Assembly: GCF_027887165.1 (NCBI RefSeq) | Contig: NC_077228.1 | Span: forward strand, 106,647,543-106,711,542 | Length of the DNA stretch: 64,000 nt | DNA from: Monodelphis domestica | Lineage: Eukaryota; Chordata; Mammalia; Didelphimorphia; Didelphidae | Direction: 5' to 3' | Shown here: in pieces, positions 42,370-51,372 of the stretch | Position numbering within the stretch: position 1 is the first letter of the stretch | How the letters are laid out: the number at the start of each line of letters is the position of its first letter | Program-made: the position numbers and the translations under genes | The notes under the pieces: generated by a model | The model's database searches: none | Told to the model about the DNA's origin: nothing | What the model saw: only the letters and a program-made list of their open reading frames with translations

Positions 42370-42520
42370 CTCTACTCTTCTGTCTTAGAATCAATAGTAC
42401 AGATGCCAGTAAGAGCTGGGCTTTTAGAGTTGTGACTTGCCCAGGGTCAACTAGCTGAAAGTGTCTGAGGTCAAGCTCCTATCTCCAGGTTTGACTCTGT
42501 CCACTGGGTCACCTTTTGGT
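42370..42520 (-). repeat. tRNA-derived SINE, antisense, eroded
   Basis: 'actcttctgtcttagaatca', 'agtaagagctgggcttttag' and 'acttgcccagggtcaactag'. Confidence 0.75.
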
Positions 42521-43285
42521 AGGTGAAGACAATTATCGCATTCCTTCCCTCCCAGTGTTTTCTTCTCCAAGAGACTAATAAACATTCCTTCAATGAGACC
42601 TCAGATACCATGATCTCCAGTTTTCTCACCATCCTGGTTGCCATCTTCTAGACTACTTTGTCAATATCCTTCCTAAAAAGATATGTATATATAATGAGTA
42701 TAAAATGTATTATAAACAGAAAGTTATTTTTATTAGGGAAACTTAAATAATCTGAGATGCCTTCCTGGGGGTGATGAATGTTGAACAAGAAAGGAAAGAA
42801 AGAATAGGATTCAACAGGAAAGAATGCAGAGCTCTACCCAAATGAAGGTTCAGACTGCTCTGTCTATTCACAAACACTGGAAAGCCTTCAGCTTGTCTTG
42901 GGATTGAGGGCATGATGGTATTTCCCTCCTTTGACCCTAGAGAGGCCCATTCCTTGTCTGCCAGCCTGATGTCTGCCCTCTCTCTACTCCTTGGCATTCA
43001 CAGACATTTCCAATGATCTTCTGGTATTTCTCTCCTGTTGTCTGGTCTCTCAAGGCCACCTGCTTTTAGGGGACATTAAAATGGCACTTGTTAAGATGCC
43101 AGCCTGGACTCAGCTGTCACAAAAGCATCAGAAAGTTTTGTCTTTGGACCAGGGGCAGCTATCTTAAGTGGTGGAAGGAGGGAATGAGGGTAGCATGTAA
43201 GATGAGTTTGAACATTTGGGGAATTGTAGTTTGTCAGAATGCAAAGCTCTAGAAGGGATTCTGATTGAGTTTTTCAGATGCACTG
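42521..43285. other. Unassigned gene-free stretch
   Basis: No element anchored. 42660-42750 is AT-rich. A minor 84-aa minus frame has no domain. Confidence 0.3.
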
Positions 43286-43289
43286 GCAG

Positions 43290-43895
43290 TTGGCAATGAT
43301 CTAAGTGATCATCTCATTCAACCTCCTTATTTTACAGATGAGATAAGAGATCAGAGAGGACAAGTGATTGCCCTAAATCACACAGCTTGATTTTGGTAGC
43401 CTGGGTCTTCTGACTTCCCATCCTTCACCCTTTCCATTATGTCATACTGCATCATGTCTGAGGCTGAGCCAGTCCCTGAGGAATGGGGTTTAAATGACCT
43501 CCAAAGGGCCAACTGAGTAATTCCCCCAGAGGCCAAGACACTGGACAGTGTCCATTTTCTCTCCTTTTGTGCCCAGTCTTTTGCTGCAAAGCACATATTA
43601 CTCTGCCTACCAGGTCCGGATAATTATACTTATTAACTACTTCTTATAGACTTTTAAGATTGATAAAGTGCTTTCCTTACAATAAGGAGCAGAGTGAAGG
43701 ACATGTGGTCAGAGGACCTAAGTTTGTAAGCTAACGTTGATTTTTATATTTACCTCACCTTTGCTGAAGCTAAATTTTCTCATCTGTAAAATGAGGATAA
43801 TAATGTTTATACTCCTCATCATGTAAGACTGTTGTGAAGAGAATGCTTGTAGAAAGAGAAGCTATTTAGTAATATCTGAAGCAAAGGACCACTGT
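43290..43895. repeat. MIR relic (-) at 43290-43440 and CORE-SINE/MIR (+) at 43680-43880
   Basis: First: 'aagtgatcatctcattcaac', 'ttttacagatgagataagag'. Second: 'gtggtcagaggacctaagtt', 'ttctcatctgtaaaatgagg' and 'gaagagaatgcttgtaga'. Confidence 0.6.
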
Positions 43896-44053
43896 ATGAG
43901 GAGACCTACCTCAGAGGACTCTGTAAGGTACCATGAAAAGAATATCACTCCTGAAAAGTCAAAATGTGTGGCTAGTCTCTGCTATCCACTAGATGAAAGA
44001 ACAAATCATTATTCCCCATGCCTCAGTCTCTTCATCTGTAAAACGAAGGCAGT

Positions 44054-44250
44054 GGGGCAGCTAGGTAGCACAGTGGATAGAGCACCAGGCCTGGGGTCAG
44101 AAGGAACAGAGTTCAAATGTGGTCTCACACACTTCCTAACTGTGTGACTCTGGCCAAATCGCTTAACCCCAAATGCCTAGCCCTTACTATTCTTCTGTCT
44201 TGGAATTGAAACTTAAGACAGAAGGTTAGGGTTTAAAAATAAAGCAATTA
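44054..44250 (+). repeat. tRNA-derived SINE
   Basis: 'ggggcagctaggtagcacag', 'cagagttcaaatgtggtctc', 'ctgtgtgactctggccaaat' and 'agacagaaggttagggttta'. It is preceded by the MIR phrase 'cagtctcttcatctgtaaaa'. Confidence 0.9.
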
Positions 44251-44280
44251 AATAAAATGGGGGTAGTAATACTTTAAAAA

Positions 44281-44372
44281 ATCATTATTGATATTTTTTG
44301 GTTTTATATCCTTTTTTCACTGGCCAGTATTTCCCTCCCCAACCTAGAGAGTTATCCTTTATAACAGAGGCA
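44281..44372 (-). mobile_element. L1 3' end, antisense, left part of a split element
   Basis: 'ttgatattttttggttttat' followed by 'cagtatttccctccccaacc' and 'agagttatcctttataacag' reads as the antisense 3' end of a marsupial L1. The element resumes at 46315, beginning with an exact copy of 44304-44372. The 1.94 kb between is foreign to the L1. Confidence 0.7.
44304..44372 (+). repeat. 69-bp direct repeat, left copy
   Basis: It begins 'ttatatccttttttcactgg' and ends 'ctttataacagaggca'. It is identical, base for base, to 46315-46383. See the right copy and the related finding. Confidence 0.92.
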
Positions 44373-44535
44373 GTTGAATGATACAGTACATAGAGTACCC
44401 TGGAGTCAGGAGACTAGAGTTCAAATCCTGTTTCAGACCCTTTATTAGTACATGACCTTGAGCAAGACAATTATCTTTTGTGACTCAGTTTTCCTGTCTG
44501 TAAAATATAAGGATAATAACACTACTGATTGATCA
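44373..44535 (+). repeat. CORE-SINE
   Basis: 'gttgaatgatacagtacata', 'ggagtcaggagactagagtt', 'gaccttgagcaagacaatta' and 'ttttcctgtctgtaaaatat'. It starts exactly at the end of the left 69-bp repeat and has no RTE-like end. Confidence 0.7.
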
Positions 44536-44584
44536 AAATTGCTATCAGGAGTGGAGAAGTGGCTGCTGTCTACAACCCTGTATC

Positions 44585-45207
44585 ATGCAGAATGTTATGT
44601 TCTGACTTTCCAACCCAATTGCGGTTCCTTGGAGAAAAGCGCCTGTGGTTACCCAAAGGACAGAGAAGTGAGAAAAGCTGAAGCAAATGATCATAAAAGA
44701 CTGGAAGACAAGATTAAGCTACTTCCTACAAAATTTCATCCACACCTGGGAAGTCAAAAGCCCACAAGAAAGGCAAAGAGCAAGCTTTTATTAAATCTGC
44801 TCCAGAAGAAGCACAGCTGTGGTCAGAAACATTTGATGAGCTCCTAGCCAATAAATATGGTCTTGCCACATTTTGAGCTTTTTTTAAAGTCTGAGTTTTG
44901 TGAAGAAAACATAGAATTCTGGCTGACCTGTAAAGATTTCAAGAAAACCAAGTCTCCCCAGAAGTTGACTTCAAAGGCCTGGAAAATTTATACTGACTTC
45001 ATAGAAAAGGAGATAAATATAGACTTTCACACTAAAACCATGATTGCCCAGAATATTGAAGAGGCTACAACTGGCTGCTTCATTATAGTCCAGAAAAGAG
45101 TCTAGAGTTTGATAGAGAACAATTGCTATCCCCGGTTTTTGGAGTCTGAATTTTATAAGGACTTGTATAAAAAGCCACAGATTACTAGAGAGCCTCAGGC
45201 TACATGA
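44585..45207 (+). pseudogene. RGS2P: RGS2 processed pseudogene
   Basis: RGS2 is a GTPase-activating protein that shuts off Gq-type G-protein signalling, built around a ~120-residue RGS domain. The whole 211-codon coding region is recognisable here without introns, although the parent gene has several, so this is a reverse-transcribed copy. The start is 'atgcagaatgttatgttc' (44585). A TGA and a frameshift follow within a few codons. 'PEEAQLW' and 'LLANKYGLA' lie at about 44800-44865, then an in-frame TGA (44874-44876) and another frameshift. 'FCEENIEFWL', 'KKTKSPQKL' and 'YTDFIEKE' lie in the 44857-45105 frame. A three-codon loss follows 'IEKE', TAG stands at 45103-45105, 'NNCYPRFLESEFY' follows, and the ancestral stop is at 45205-45207. 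With several stops and shifts it cannot make RGS2. No poly(A) tail is visible. Confidence 0.93.
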
Positions 45208-45742
45208 ATGAGCATGAAAAATGAAGTAGAAAAAGGGAAAGAACCCTGGACTTTTTCTTGCTAAGGGGAAAGGCCTGTGGTCCATGAAACCTAATAAAAA
45301 TTGAAGGTCTAAAAGTCGAGCATCAAATTCAGCTTGAGCATTCAGGAAACATCACACAGAAATATTGTCTCTGCAAGTTGAATTGTATGGTGAATAAAGA
45401 TGACAGTAATGGCAAAGAAAATGTTTCTGATTGTCTTGCAAATGTTATGTATAGAAGACAATGAATCCAGTTTCTAAGTACTGTGTATTTTTCATTCACA
45501 CTGGAGAAGTTGATATTCCAGAGCAGATGCAAGACTATTCCTCTGTGAATCTTAAAATTGCTCAGACTATACCTTAGAAGATTTGGTTAAGCTATTCCAC
45601 TATTGTAACAATGCAGGTACTTCGTCAGGAATGTATTGAGAACTTTAAAATTACTCCACCCTGCTCAGACAGTGCCTTAGGAGAAGATAAAGTTGTAAAA
45701 CTCCTTACTGAACAATGAAAAGTCCCTAACTCATACTTATAG
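45208..45742 (+). other. Downstream part of the composite block, origin unclear
   Basis: This may include the retrocopy's 3'UTR ('aataaa' strings near 45294 and 45393). A 55-codon frame open from about 45292 to 45462 and a second readable stretch near 45470-45560 look more protein-like than chance, but I recognise no family. It could be a second pseudogene fragment. Confidence 0.3.
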
Positions 45743-46306
45743 TGTAGCTTAAGCTAGGGCTATTTTTAGATCTAATACAAAAGGGTGCTATGATATATAC
45801 AAATATACAAAAAATATATATAAATACAAAAGTACCTATGAAGGTTAAATTAATCACTAAAAGGTCAAGCAACTTACAAAGGGCAAGCTTAGCAAAGAGA
45901 TGTGAAATACTCAGAAGATATAATCTAATCAGAGAAGGTGAGAACAAAAGAAGATGTGAACTAAGAATGATCAGTCCTGGGAAAAACGTCTACTGTAATT
46001 GGTAGATGTGAAAATTTAGGGGAGGTGACATAAGAGAAATTTCTCTTTAAAAGGAGCTGGCTCTCTGAACTTAGTGGGAAGTTTGGAGTTAGTTTAGAGG
46101 AGCTGGCTCTCTAAACTCAGTTCAGGAGTTGAGGATTTCAGTGCAGGACTGGAGTTTTGCTTGGGACAAATCTTGTGGTGAGTGATTAAAGACTGACTAG
46201 TCTCTCTTAAGAGACTCAGGCCTAGGCCATTTGGTCTGGGCCCTTCATACTATTTTTCTCTTATTCTCTCTCTCTCCCTTTCCTTAATTCCTTCATTTGT
46301 CTCACA
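45743..46306 (+). mobile_element. Probable solo LTR or LTR fragment
   Basis: It begins 'tgtagcttaagctagg' and ends 'catttgtctcaca', consistent with TG...CA ends. 'tctctttaaaaggagctggc' is a TATA-like site with a 46-bp-period internal duplication just after it (units at 46053 and 46099, 'ggagctggctctct'). The last 150 bases are pyrimidine-rich like a U5 region. No convincing short TSD flanks it, so the limits and the call are tentative. Confidence 0.45.
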
Positions 46307-46314
46307 TAATGAAA

Positions 46315-46383
46315 TTATATCCTTTTTTCACTGGCCAGTATTTCCCTCCCCAACCTAGAGAGTTATCCTTTATAACAGAGGCA
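46315..46383 (+). repeat. 69-bp direct repeat, right copy
   Basis: Identical to 44304-44372. With the left copy it brackets exactly the 1,942 bp carrying the SINE, the RGS2 retrocopy and the LTR-like segment. The L1 continues directly after it. Confidence 0.92.
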
Positions 46384-46620
46384 TATAACAGAGTTAGTTT
46401 TCTGGTTCTACTTTATTTGCATCACTTTGAACAGGTCTTCTCGATATTCTTCATATCTATCATTTCTTATGGCATGGTAATATGGAGTTATTAATCCTTC
46501 TATTGACTGTCTCTTTAGGCTTGTTGTCAAGAGACTAAAAAGCTTTGTAAACCATGAAGAACTCTTTGGGCTTTCAGGTGCCAGCTTATTAATAACATAA
46601 CCACAGCTAGCCAAGCATGG
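46384..46620 (-). mobile_element. L1 ORF2 C-terminus, antisense, right part of the split element
   Basis: 'ttctggttctactttatttg', 'catcactttgaacaggtctt' and 'catcatttcttatggcatgg'-like text are antisense of the L1 segment read in other copies as 'MEYYCAKRN...'. On the minus strand the frame 46408-46626 contains 'YYHAIRNDRYEEYREDLFKV', the same region in an older subfamily. Confidence 0.7.
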
Positions 46621-47100
46621 TCTCAAGTCCCAATTCCTGACCTTGGGCTCGTCTCATTTGCCATCCCAGACCACTTGGGCAATGGTACCGATTGATCTTG
46701 AGCTTTGGAGATTGTCCTTTGGCATTCTAGCATTCTAAACTCCAGTTTCCCATCTTCTTATTGATACATATTCCCAAATCAAGTTTATTTTTGTGTTCAG
46801 GTATACTTGCAGGTAAGAAAAAAAAGGATCTGAAAAAATACAAACTAGTACAAGGAATCACAGTGCAGAACAAACATGTGACCATTGCTCCAGTTCATGA
46901 AATATACACTAATTATAATAGCTAACATTTATTATAATATGCCTTTTAAAGTTTGCAAAGCACTTACATCACCTTCTTTGATCCTTACAACAACTCTGGG
47001 AAGTGGATTCTACAGGTGTTATCCCCATTTTACAGCCCAGGAAACTGTGGTCCAGTGAGTTAAAGTAGGCTAGTGATCTAAGAAATGAGATAATTCTAAA
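46621..47100 (-). repeat. Unassigned DNA, then MIR/CORE-SINE antisense (46905-47095)
   Basis: 'gtttgcaaagcacttacatc', 'cttacaacaactctgggaag', 'ttttacagcccaggaaactg'. The first 280 bases show nothing assigned. Confidence 0.55.
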
Positions 47101-47246
47101 ATCCTTCAGAGACTTGCCTTGTATAATAGGAAGAGTACTTTCTCTGAGTCAGAGGATCTAAGGACGGCTCTAAGTTCTATTACTTACAACCTGTGAGATT
47201 GAAAGCAAGTTGCTTTCATCTCTGGGCATTAGGTCCTTCATCTATA

Positions 47247-47481
47247 AAATGAAAGCTAGAGGGACAGCTGGGTGGCTCAGTGGATGGAGAGCCAGACCTA
47301 GAGATGGGCAGTCCTGGGTTCAAATCTTTCTTCAGACACTTCCCAGCTGTGTGACCCTGGGCAAGTCACTTAACCCCCATTGCCTAGCTCTTACCACTCT
47401 TCTGTTTTGGAATTGATACTTAGTGTCGATTGTAAGAGAAGGTAACAGTTTAAAAAGAAAATAAAATGAAATGAAAGCTAG
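47247..47481 (+). repeat. Full-length tRNA-derived SINE with 13-bp TSD
   Basis: The body (47260-47468) has 'gggacagctgggtggctcag', 'tcctgggttcaaatctttct', 'gtgaccctgggcaagtcact' and 'cattgcctagctcttacc'. The exact repeat 'aaatgaaagctag' is at 47247-47259 and 47469-47481. It interrupts an older MIR-type relic ('cttcatctataaaatgaaag'). Confidence 0.93.
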
Positions 47482-47514
47482 GCTCAATAGTCCTTTGCAG
47501 TTCTAAGTTCTGTC

Positions 47515-47847
47515 AACCTGTCAGTCAAGTAGCATTCATTGATCACCCTCTATGTGCCAGTAACTGCTAAGGACTGGACACACAAAGACAAAAGTAAAAC
47601 TGCTAAGATTCTGTGCCTTAGCCCTCCTCTCACGGAAGACAGAAAGGTTCTTATTAAGCCCATAGATCTTCAGGATGAAACTCCTGTTCTCGTGTGCCCC
47701 CAATCCAAAAATCATCATGATTTAACCCCAGTCCAATTTTCTGATCCCTAAACTTTGCCCATTGTTTGCTATTTAAATCCCTGTTCCAGCTACATCCCTG
47801 GCCTTGTTTTACCAGTAAGTCTGTCTTTAATTAATTTGACTTTATCT
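47515..47847. repeat. RTE-linked SINE fragment (47515-47600) and unassigned DNA
   Basis: 'gcattcattgatcaccctct' and 'atgtgccagtaactgctaag' match the RTE-linked family start. 47600-47847 is anonymous. The 70-aa frame here has no domain. Confidence 0.45.
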
Positions 47848-48113
47848 ATTCTATCTCCTGGGGCAGCTAGGTGGCTCAGTGGATTGAGTGGCCAGCCAGG
47901 AGTCAGGAAGATTTATTTTCCTGAGTTCAAATCTTACTAGCTATGTGGTCCTGGCCAAGTCACTTAACCCTATCTGCCTCCGTTCTTCATCTGTAAAGTG
48001 AGATGGAGAAGGAAATGGCAAACCATTTCAGTAATCTTTGTCAAGAAAACCCCAAATAGGGTCGTGAAGAGTAAGCCATGAGCATAATGACTCAACAACA
48101 AATTCTGTCTCCT
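47848..48113 (+). repeat. CORE-SINE with RTE/Bov-B-like end and 12-bp TSD
   Basis: 'ggggcagctaggtggctcag', 'cctgagttcaaatcttacta', 'gagatggagaaggaaatggc' and 'aagaaaaccccaaatagggt'. Flanks 'attctatctcct' (47848-47859) and 'attctgtctcct' (48102-48113) differ at one base. Confidence 0.9.
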
Positions 48114-48359
48114 AGACCATCCAGGTAACTGCTGTAGGCTACTCTAGGGTAATATCACCTGTTCTCAATCACCTGGAAATTAATGCAACCTAGTACTAAT
48201 TTTTATCCCTAAATTTCTCAGACTCATAGTTTTATTAGACATTAGTCCTGCGTCTTTAGGAATTCAATAATTGGAATGACCAAGTGGGTAGAGAACCTGG
48301 GAAGAACAGGATTTGGGAAAGTAGAAGGATACCAGGAATTCTAAGACAGGCTCGAATAC

Positions 48360-49220
48360 TGCCTCATTACCCAAATGTTGCCTCGTGGAAAGAACTCTAG
48401 ATTGGAAGTTAGGAGGCCCACACTCTAGCCGTGGCCCTGCCCCAGACTCGTTTTGTGACCTTAGGAAAGTCATCTCGCCTATCTGAGTCTACTTTCCCAT
48501 CTGCAAGATGACTGGACAATTGCCAACGTTGACTCCTGTGCTAGCTACCATTTGATGATTCGTAATCTAGGTGGTAGTGAGGAGGGCCAGAGGGGTACTC
48601 AGCTTCTGCATATGTAGAACAAGAGAACCAGAGAAGTAAGTATTAGAAGGAGCTGGTGGAGCCAAAGTCTACCGTTGATTCCCTTCCTCTCCCCTATCTC
48701 CCTGCCTTCTATTTAGGGGAAAGTTCTATCCCAAAGGACAAAGTAAAAGGAACTGGGGGATTATCTAGTCAAACCCCTTTATTTTAGAGTCAAAGAAACT
48801 AGGGTCCAGAGGAGGGAATTATTTACCCAAGATCAAGTAAGAAGCAGTAGGAAAGAGATCTTATTCAAAATCCAGTAAATATTCTTAATACAGATTACAC
48901 AATAGCCATTTTTTCTAGTTGATCCAGACCTTCTTAGGTCCAGCTTGGATTCCTAAACCTAGCTGGAGCCAGCAGGATAGACCAGGGGAAGCAGTTGTGT
49001 TCAGTAGGCTGGAATTTGAATCCCATTTGCCTTTTAACACTTCCTAGCCATGAGATCGTCGGCAAAGCATTTAATTTCTGAGTCTCAATTTACTCATCTG
49101 TAACATGGGGATAGAATGCCTAGGATGTTACTTCACTTGATAGAGTTGTTGTGAGCCTTAAAGATGTTTATAAAGAGCTGAACTAAAGCATTGTATAAAT
49201 GTCACCTAGTATTATTATGG
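48360..49220. repeat. Scattered MIR/CORE-SINE relics
   Basis: 48385-48520 (+): 'ttgtgaccttaggaaagtca', 'ttcccatctgcaagatgact'. 48745-48870 (-): 'cccaagatcaagtaagaagc'. 48990-49210 (+): 'ctcaatttactcatctgtaa', 'tagagttgttgtgagcctta'. The gaps hold nothing I can name. Confidence 0.5.
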
Positions 49221-49304
49221 GGACCTGGAGAATAAGGGCCCAGGAGAACCAGGTACCATCTCTACTTCCCAGGTAAGGAATGGCAGAGTAGATCAGACTC
49301 CTTG

Positions 49305-49360
49305 TGGGCACCTAGCACGTAGTAGCTGCTTCATAAATGCTTGCTGAACAGAATTGTCCA
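49305..49360 (+). repeat. L2-type 3' terminal text
   Basis: 'cacctagcacgtagtagctg' and 'cttcataaatgcttgctgaa'. Confidence 0.5.
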
Positions 49361-49570
49361 ATAGGACCTGTAAGAGCATAGACACTATTAGTAAATGGGA
49401 ATCACAAAAGCCAAGAGTTGGAAGTTGAAATTATGAATAGGAAGGAATTTGCCAGGACATTTGATCTATACCACCCCCTTGCCCACTATGCTTATAATGG
49501 AAGAAACTGAGTGTAAAATTACCACCTACCTCACAGGGTCTTGGTGTGCGGTGGTGGGGGGAGGGGGGTA

Positions 49571-49642
49571 ATCAAATAAGATTATTGGATGGAGTTTTTC
49601 TTAGGGGGGGATCAAATAAGATTATTGGATGGAATTTTTCTT
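49571..49642 (+). repeat. 40-bp tandem duplication
   Basis: 'atcaaataagattattggat' begins at 49571 and again at 49611. The 32-bp cores (49571-49602 and 49611-49642) differ at a single base (ggagtttt/ggaatttt) and are separated by a G-run ('aggggggg'). The preceding 49550-49568 is also G-rich. Low divergence implies a recent event. Confidence 0.92.
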
Positions 49643-49659
49643 GTTTTGCAAACACGTGG

Positions 49660-49765
49660 TTTGTTCAATCAACCAGTTGTGTCCAACTCTTTGTGGTCCT
49701 GTGAACCATAATACCCATAATGGCTTCTTGGCAAAGACACTGAGATGGTTGGCCATTTCTTCAAT
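49660..49765 (-). repeat. 3' end of a CORE-SINE with RTE-like tail, antisense
   Basis: 'accagttgtgtccaactctt', 'aatggcttcttggcaaagac' and 'gatggttggccatttcttca'. The rest of the SINE is missing. Confidence 0.75.
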
Positions 49766-49899
49766 GGTGCTCAGTCCACTGAGACACTCAGGTGCAAAAG
49801 TGCAACATAGGTGTGATGTATTAATAGGAGATGTAGAGGGGGGCACCCTAATGGCTCACTATCTGAGGTATTTTAAATGAGTCTTAAAACTAATAAAGG

Positions 49900-50100
49900 G
49901 AATATATAGGTGGCTCAGTTACTTGAGAACCATTTCTAGAGGCAAGAGGTCCTGGGTCCAAATATGACCTCAGATATTTCCTAGCCCTGTGATCTTGGGC
50001 AAATCACTTAACCCCTATTGTCTAACTCTTGCTGCTCTTCTGCCTTGGAACTGATGCTTAGGATCGATTTTAAAACAGAAAGTAAAGGTTTAAAGGTGGG
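49900..50100 (+). repeat. tRNA-derived SINE
   Basis: 'taggtggctcagttacttga', 'cctgggtccaaatatgacct', 'gatcttgggcaaatcactta' and 'aaaacagaaagtaaaggttt'. Confidence 0.88.
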
Positions 50101-50104
50101 GGAA

Positions 50105-50343
50105 AAGTTTATAGTCTAATGTGGGAGACAATATGCAAATAACTATGCAAAAAAAAAAAGCTATATACAGGATAAATCAGAAATAATCAATAGAGGGAAG
50201 GCATCAAAATTAAGGAGGACCAGAAAAAAACTTCTTACAGAAGGATGTCTCAAGGGGGACTTGAAGAAAGCCAAGGGAGACAAGAGGAGGTTGAGATGAG
50301 AAGGGAGAGCTTTGCATAAGGTGAAAACATTTTCTTCTCTACT
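50105..50343 (+). repeat. RTE-linked SINE-like element
   Basis: 'agtttatagtctaatgtggg', 'gctatatacaggataaatca', 'aatcaatagagggaaggcat' and 'gggacttgaagaaagccaag' correspond to the second half of the family at 9475-9841. The hAT copy below inserted at its right end. Confidence 0.65.
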
Positions 50344-50586
50344 CTCTAGTCCTATGTTGGTAAACCTATGGCATACATGCCAGAGGGTGCCAGAGGGGAC
50401 TGCTCCCCTTTCCCTCTCCACCTGTGGCCTGAGGACATTTCTCACATGATCTGCCCCTCTGCCCAGCAGCCCAATGGAGCACTTCTTCTCTCCCCTGTCT
50501 GGGGTAAGGCAGGGGACCCACATTCAGTGTGAGGGTTGCAATTTGGGCACTCTGTTTTTAAAAGTTTCACCATCACTGCTCTGGTC
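50344..50586 (+). mobile_element. Nonautonomous hAT-type element, copy 2, with 8-bp TSD
   Basis: The element (50352-50578, 227 bp) starts 'ctatgttggtaaacc' and ends 'gtttcaccatcactg'. The interior shares 'ggactgctcccctttccctc' and 'cccagcagcccaa' with copy 1. Flanks 'ctctagtc' (50344-50351) and 'ctctggtc' (50579-50586) match at seven of eight positions. Confidence 0.87.
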
Positions 50587-50739
50587 ATTATTTCCTGTTC
50601 CAGTACCTATTCCCCATTTTAATCCCTGTACTACACTACTCATTCCTTCTAATTGGTCCTTTTGCTTCCAGTTTCTCTGATCTCTTAATGTATCTGAAAC
50701 ATCCCCTGAAATTCTCTTTCTAACAATCACATTTGGCCT

Positions 50740-51178
50740 TGCACTTTTTTGCTCAAACCTGTTCACTGGCTCCCTCTCAACTATAGAACAAAATATAAAA
50801 TCCAGCTCTCCACAGTCTGATTCCAGCCTACCTTTTAATCTTTATTTCACATTATTCCTCTTCATGCACTCTGTGTTCCAGCCTGAAGAGGCTTTCCTGT
50901 ACCCTGTTCCTTCTCCCAGTCTGGTTCTGAATGGCCTCAAGACTCTCTCCCTCCAAAATGTGTGCACTCTAGAATTTATCCCTCTTCTTAAGGCACCCTT
51001 GAGGAGCTACTTCCTTTAAAAAGCCTTCTCTGTCCCCTAACAAATGAAATGAATTTCTCCTTCAAATTTTCCTCAAGTTCTTTATCTAAATCTCCCCTTT
51101 GCCCTTCTCACATTCTACTCCTCATATAATGCTTATTTCTATGTATCTGTGCCCTATCTATGTGTATTTGTATGCTTA
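50740..51178 (+). repeat. L2/CR1-type LINE 3' relic
   Basis: 'cctgttcactggctccctct', 'ctgattccagcctacctttt', 'ttattcctcttcatgcactc' and 'aggagctacttcctttaaaa' follow the order of the L2 3' region. No coding frame remains. Confidence 0.6.
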
Positions 51179-51179
51179 A

Positions 51180-51372
51180 AAAAAAAACTTATCTTCTGTC
51201 TTAGAATAGATAAAAATATGGGTTCCAAAGCAAAAGAGTAGTAAGGGATAGGCAATTGGAGTTGAGTGATTTGACAAGATCACCAAGGTAGGAAGTATTT
51301 GAGTCTAGACTTGAACCCAGGACCTTCCATCTCCTGGCCTGACACTAACCACTGAGCAACCCAACTGCCTCT
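51180..51372 (-). repeat. tRNA-derived SINE, antisense
   Basis: 'cttatcttctgtcttagaat', 'agagtagtaagggataggca', 'gacttgaacccaggaccttc' and 'ccactgagcaacccaactgc'. Confidence 0.88.

Noticed and set aside
44585-45105. A functional small RGS-domain gene
   Set aside because: The RGS frame is broken by stops and frameshifts within the domain and no introns or promoter are present.
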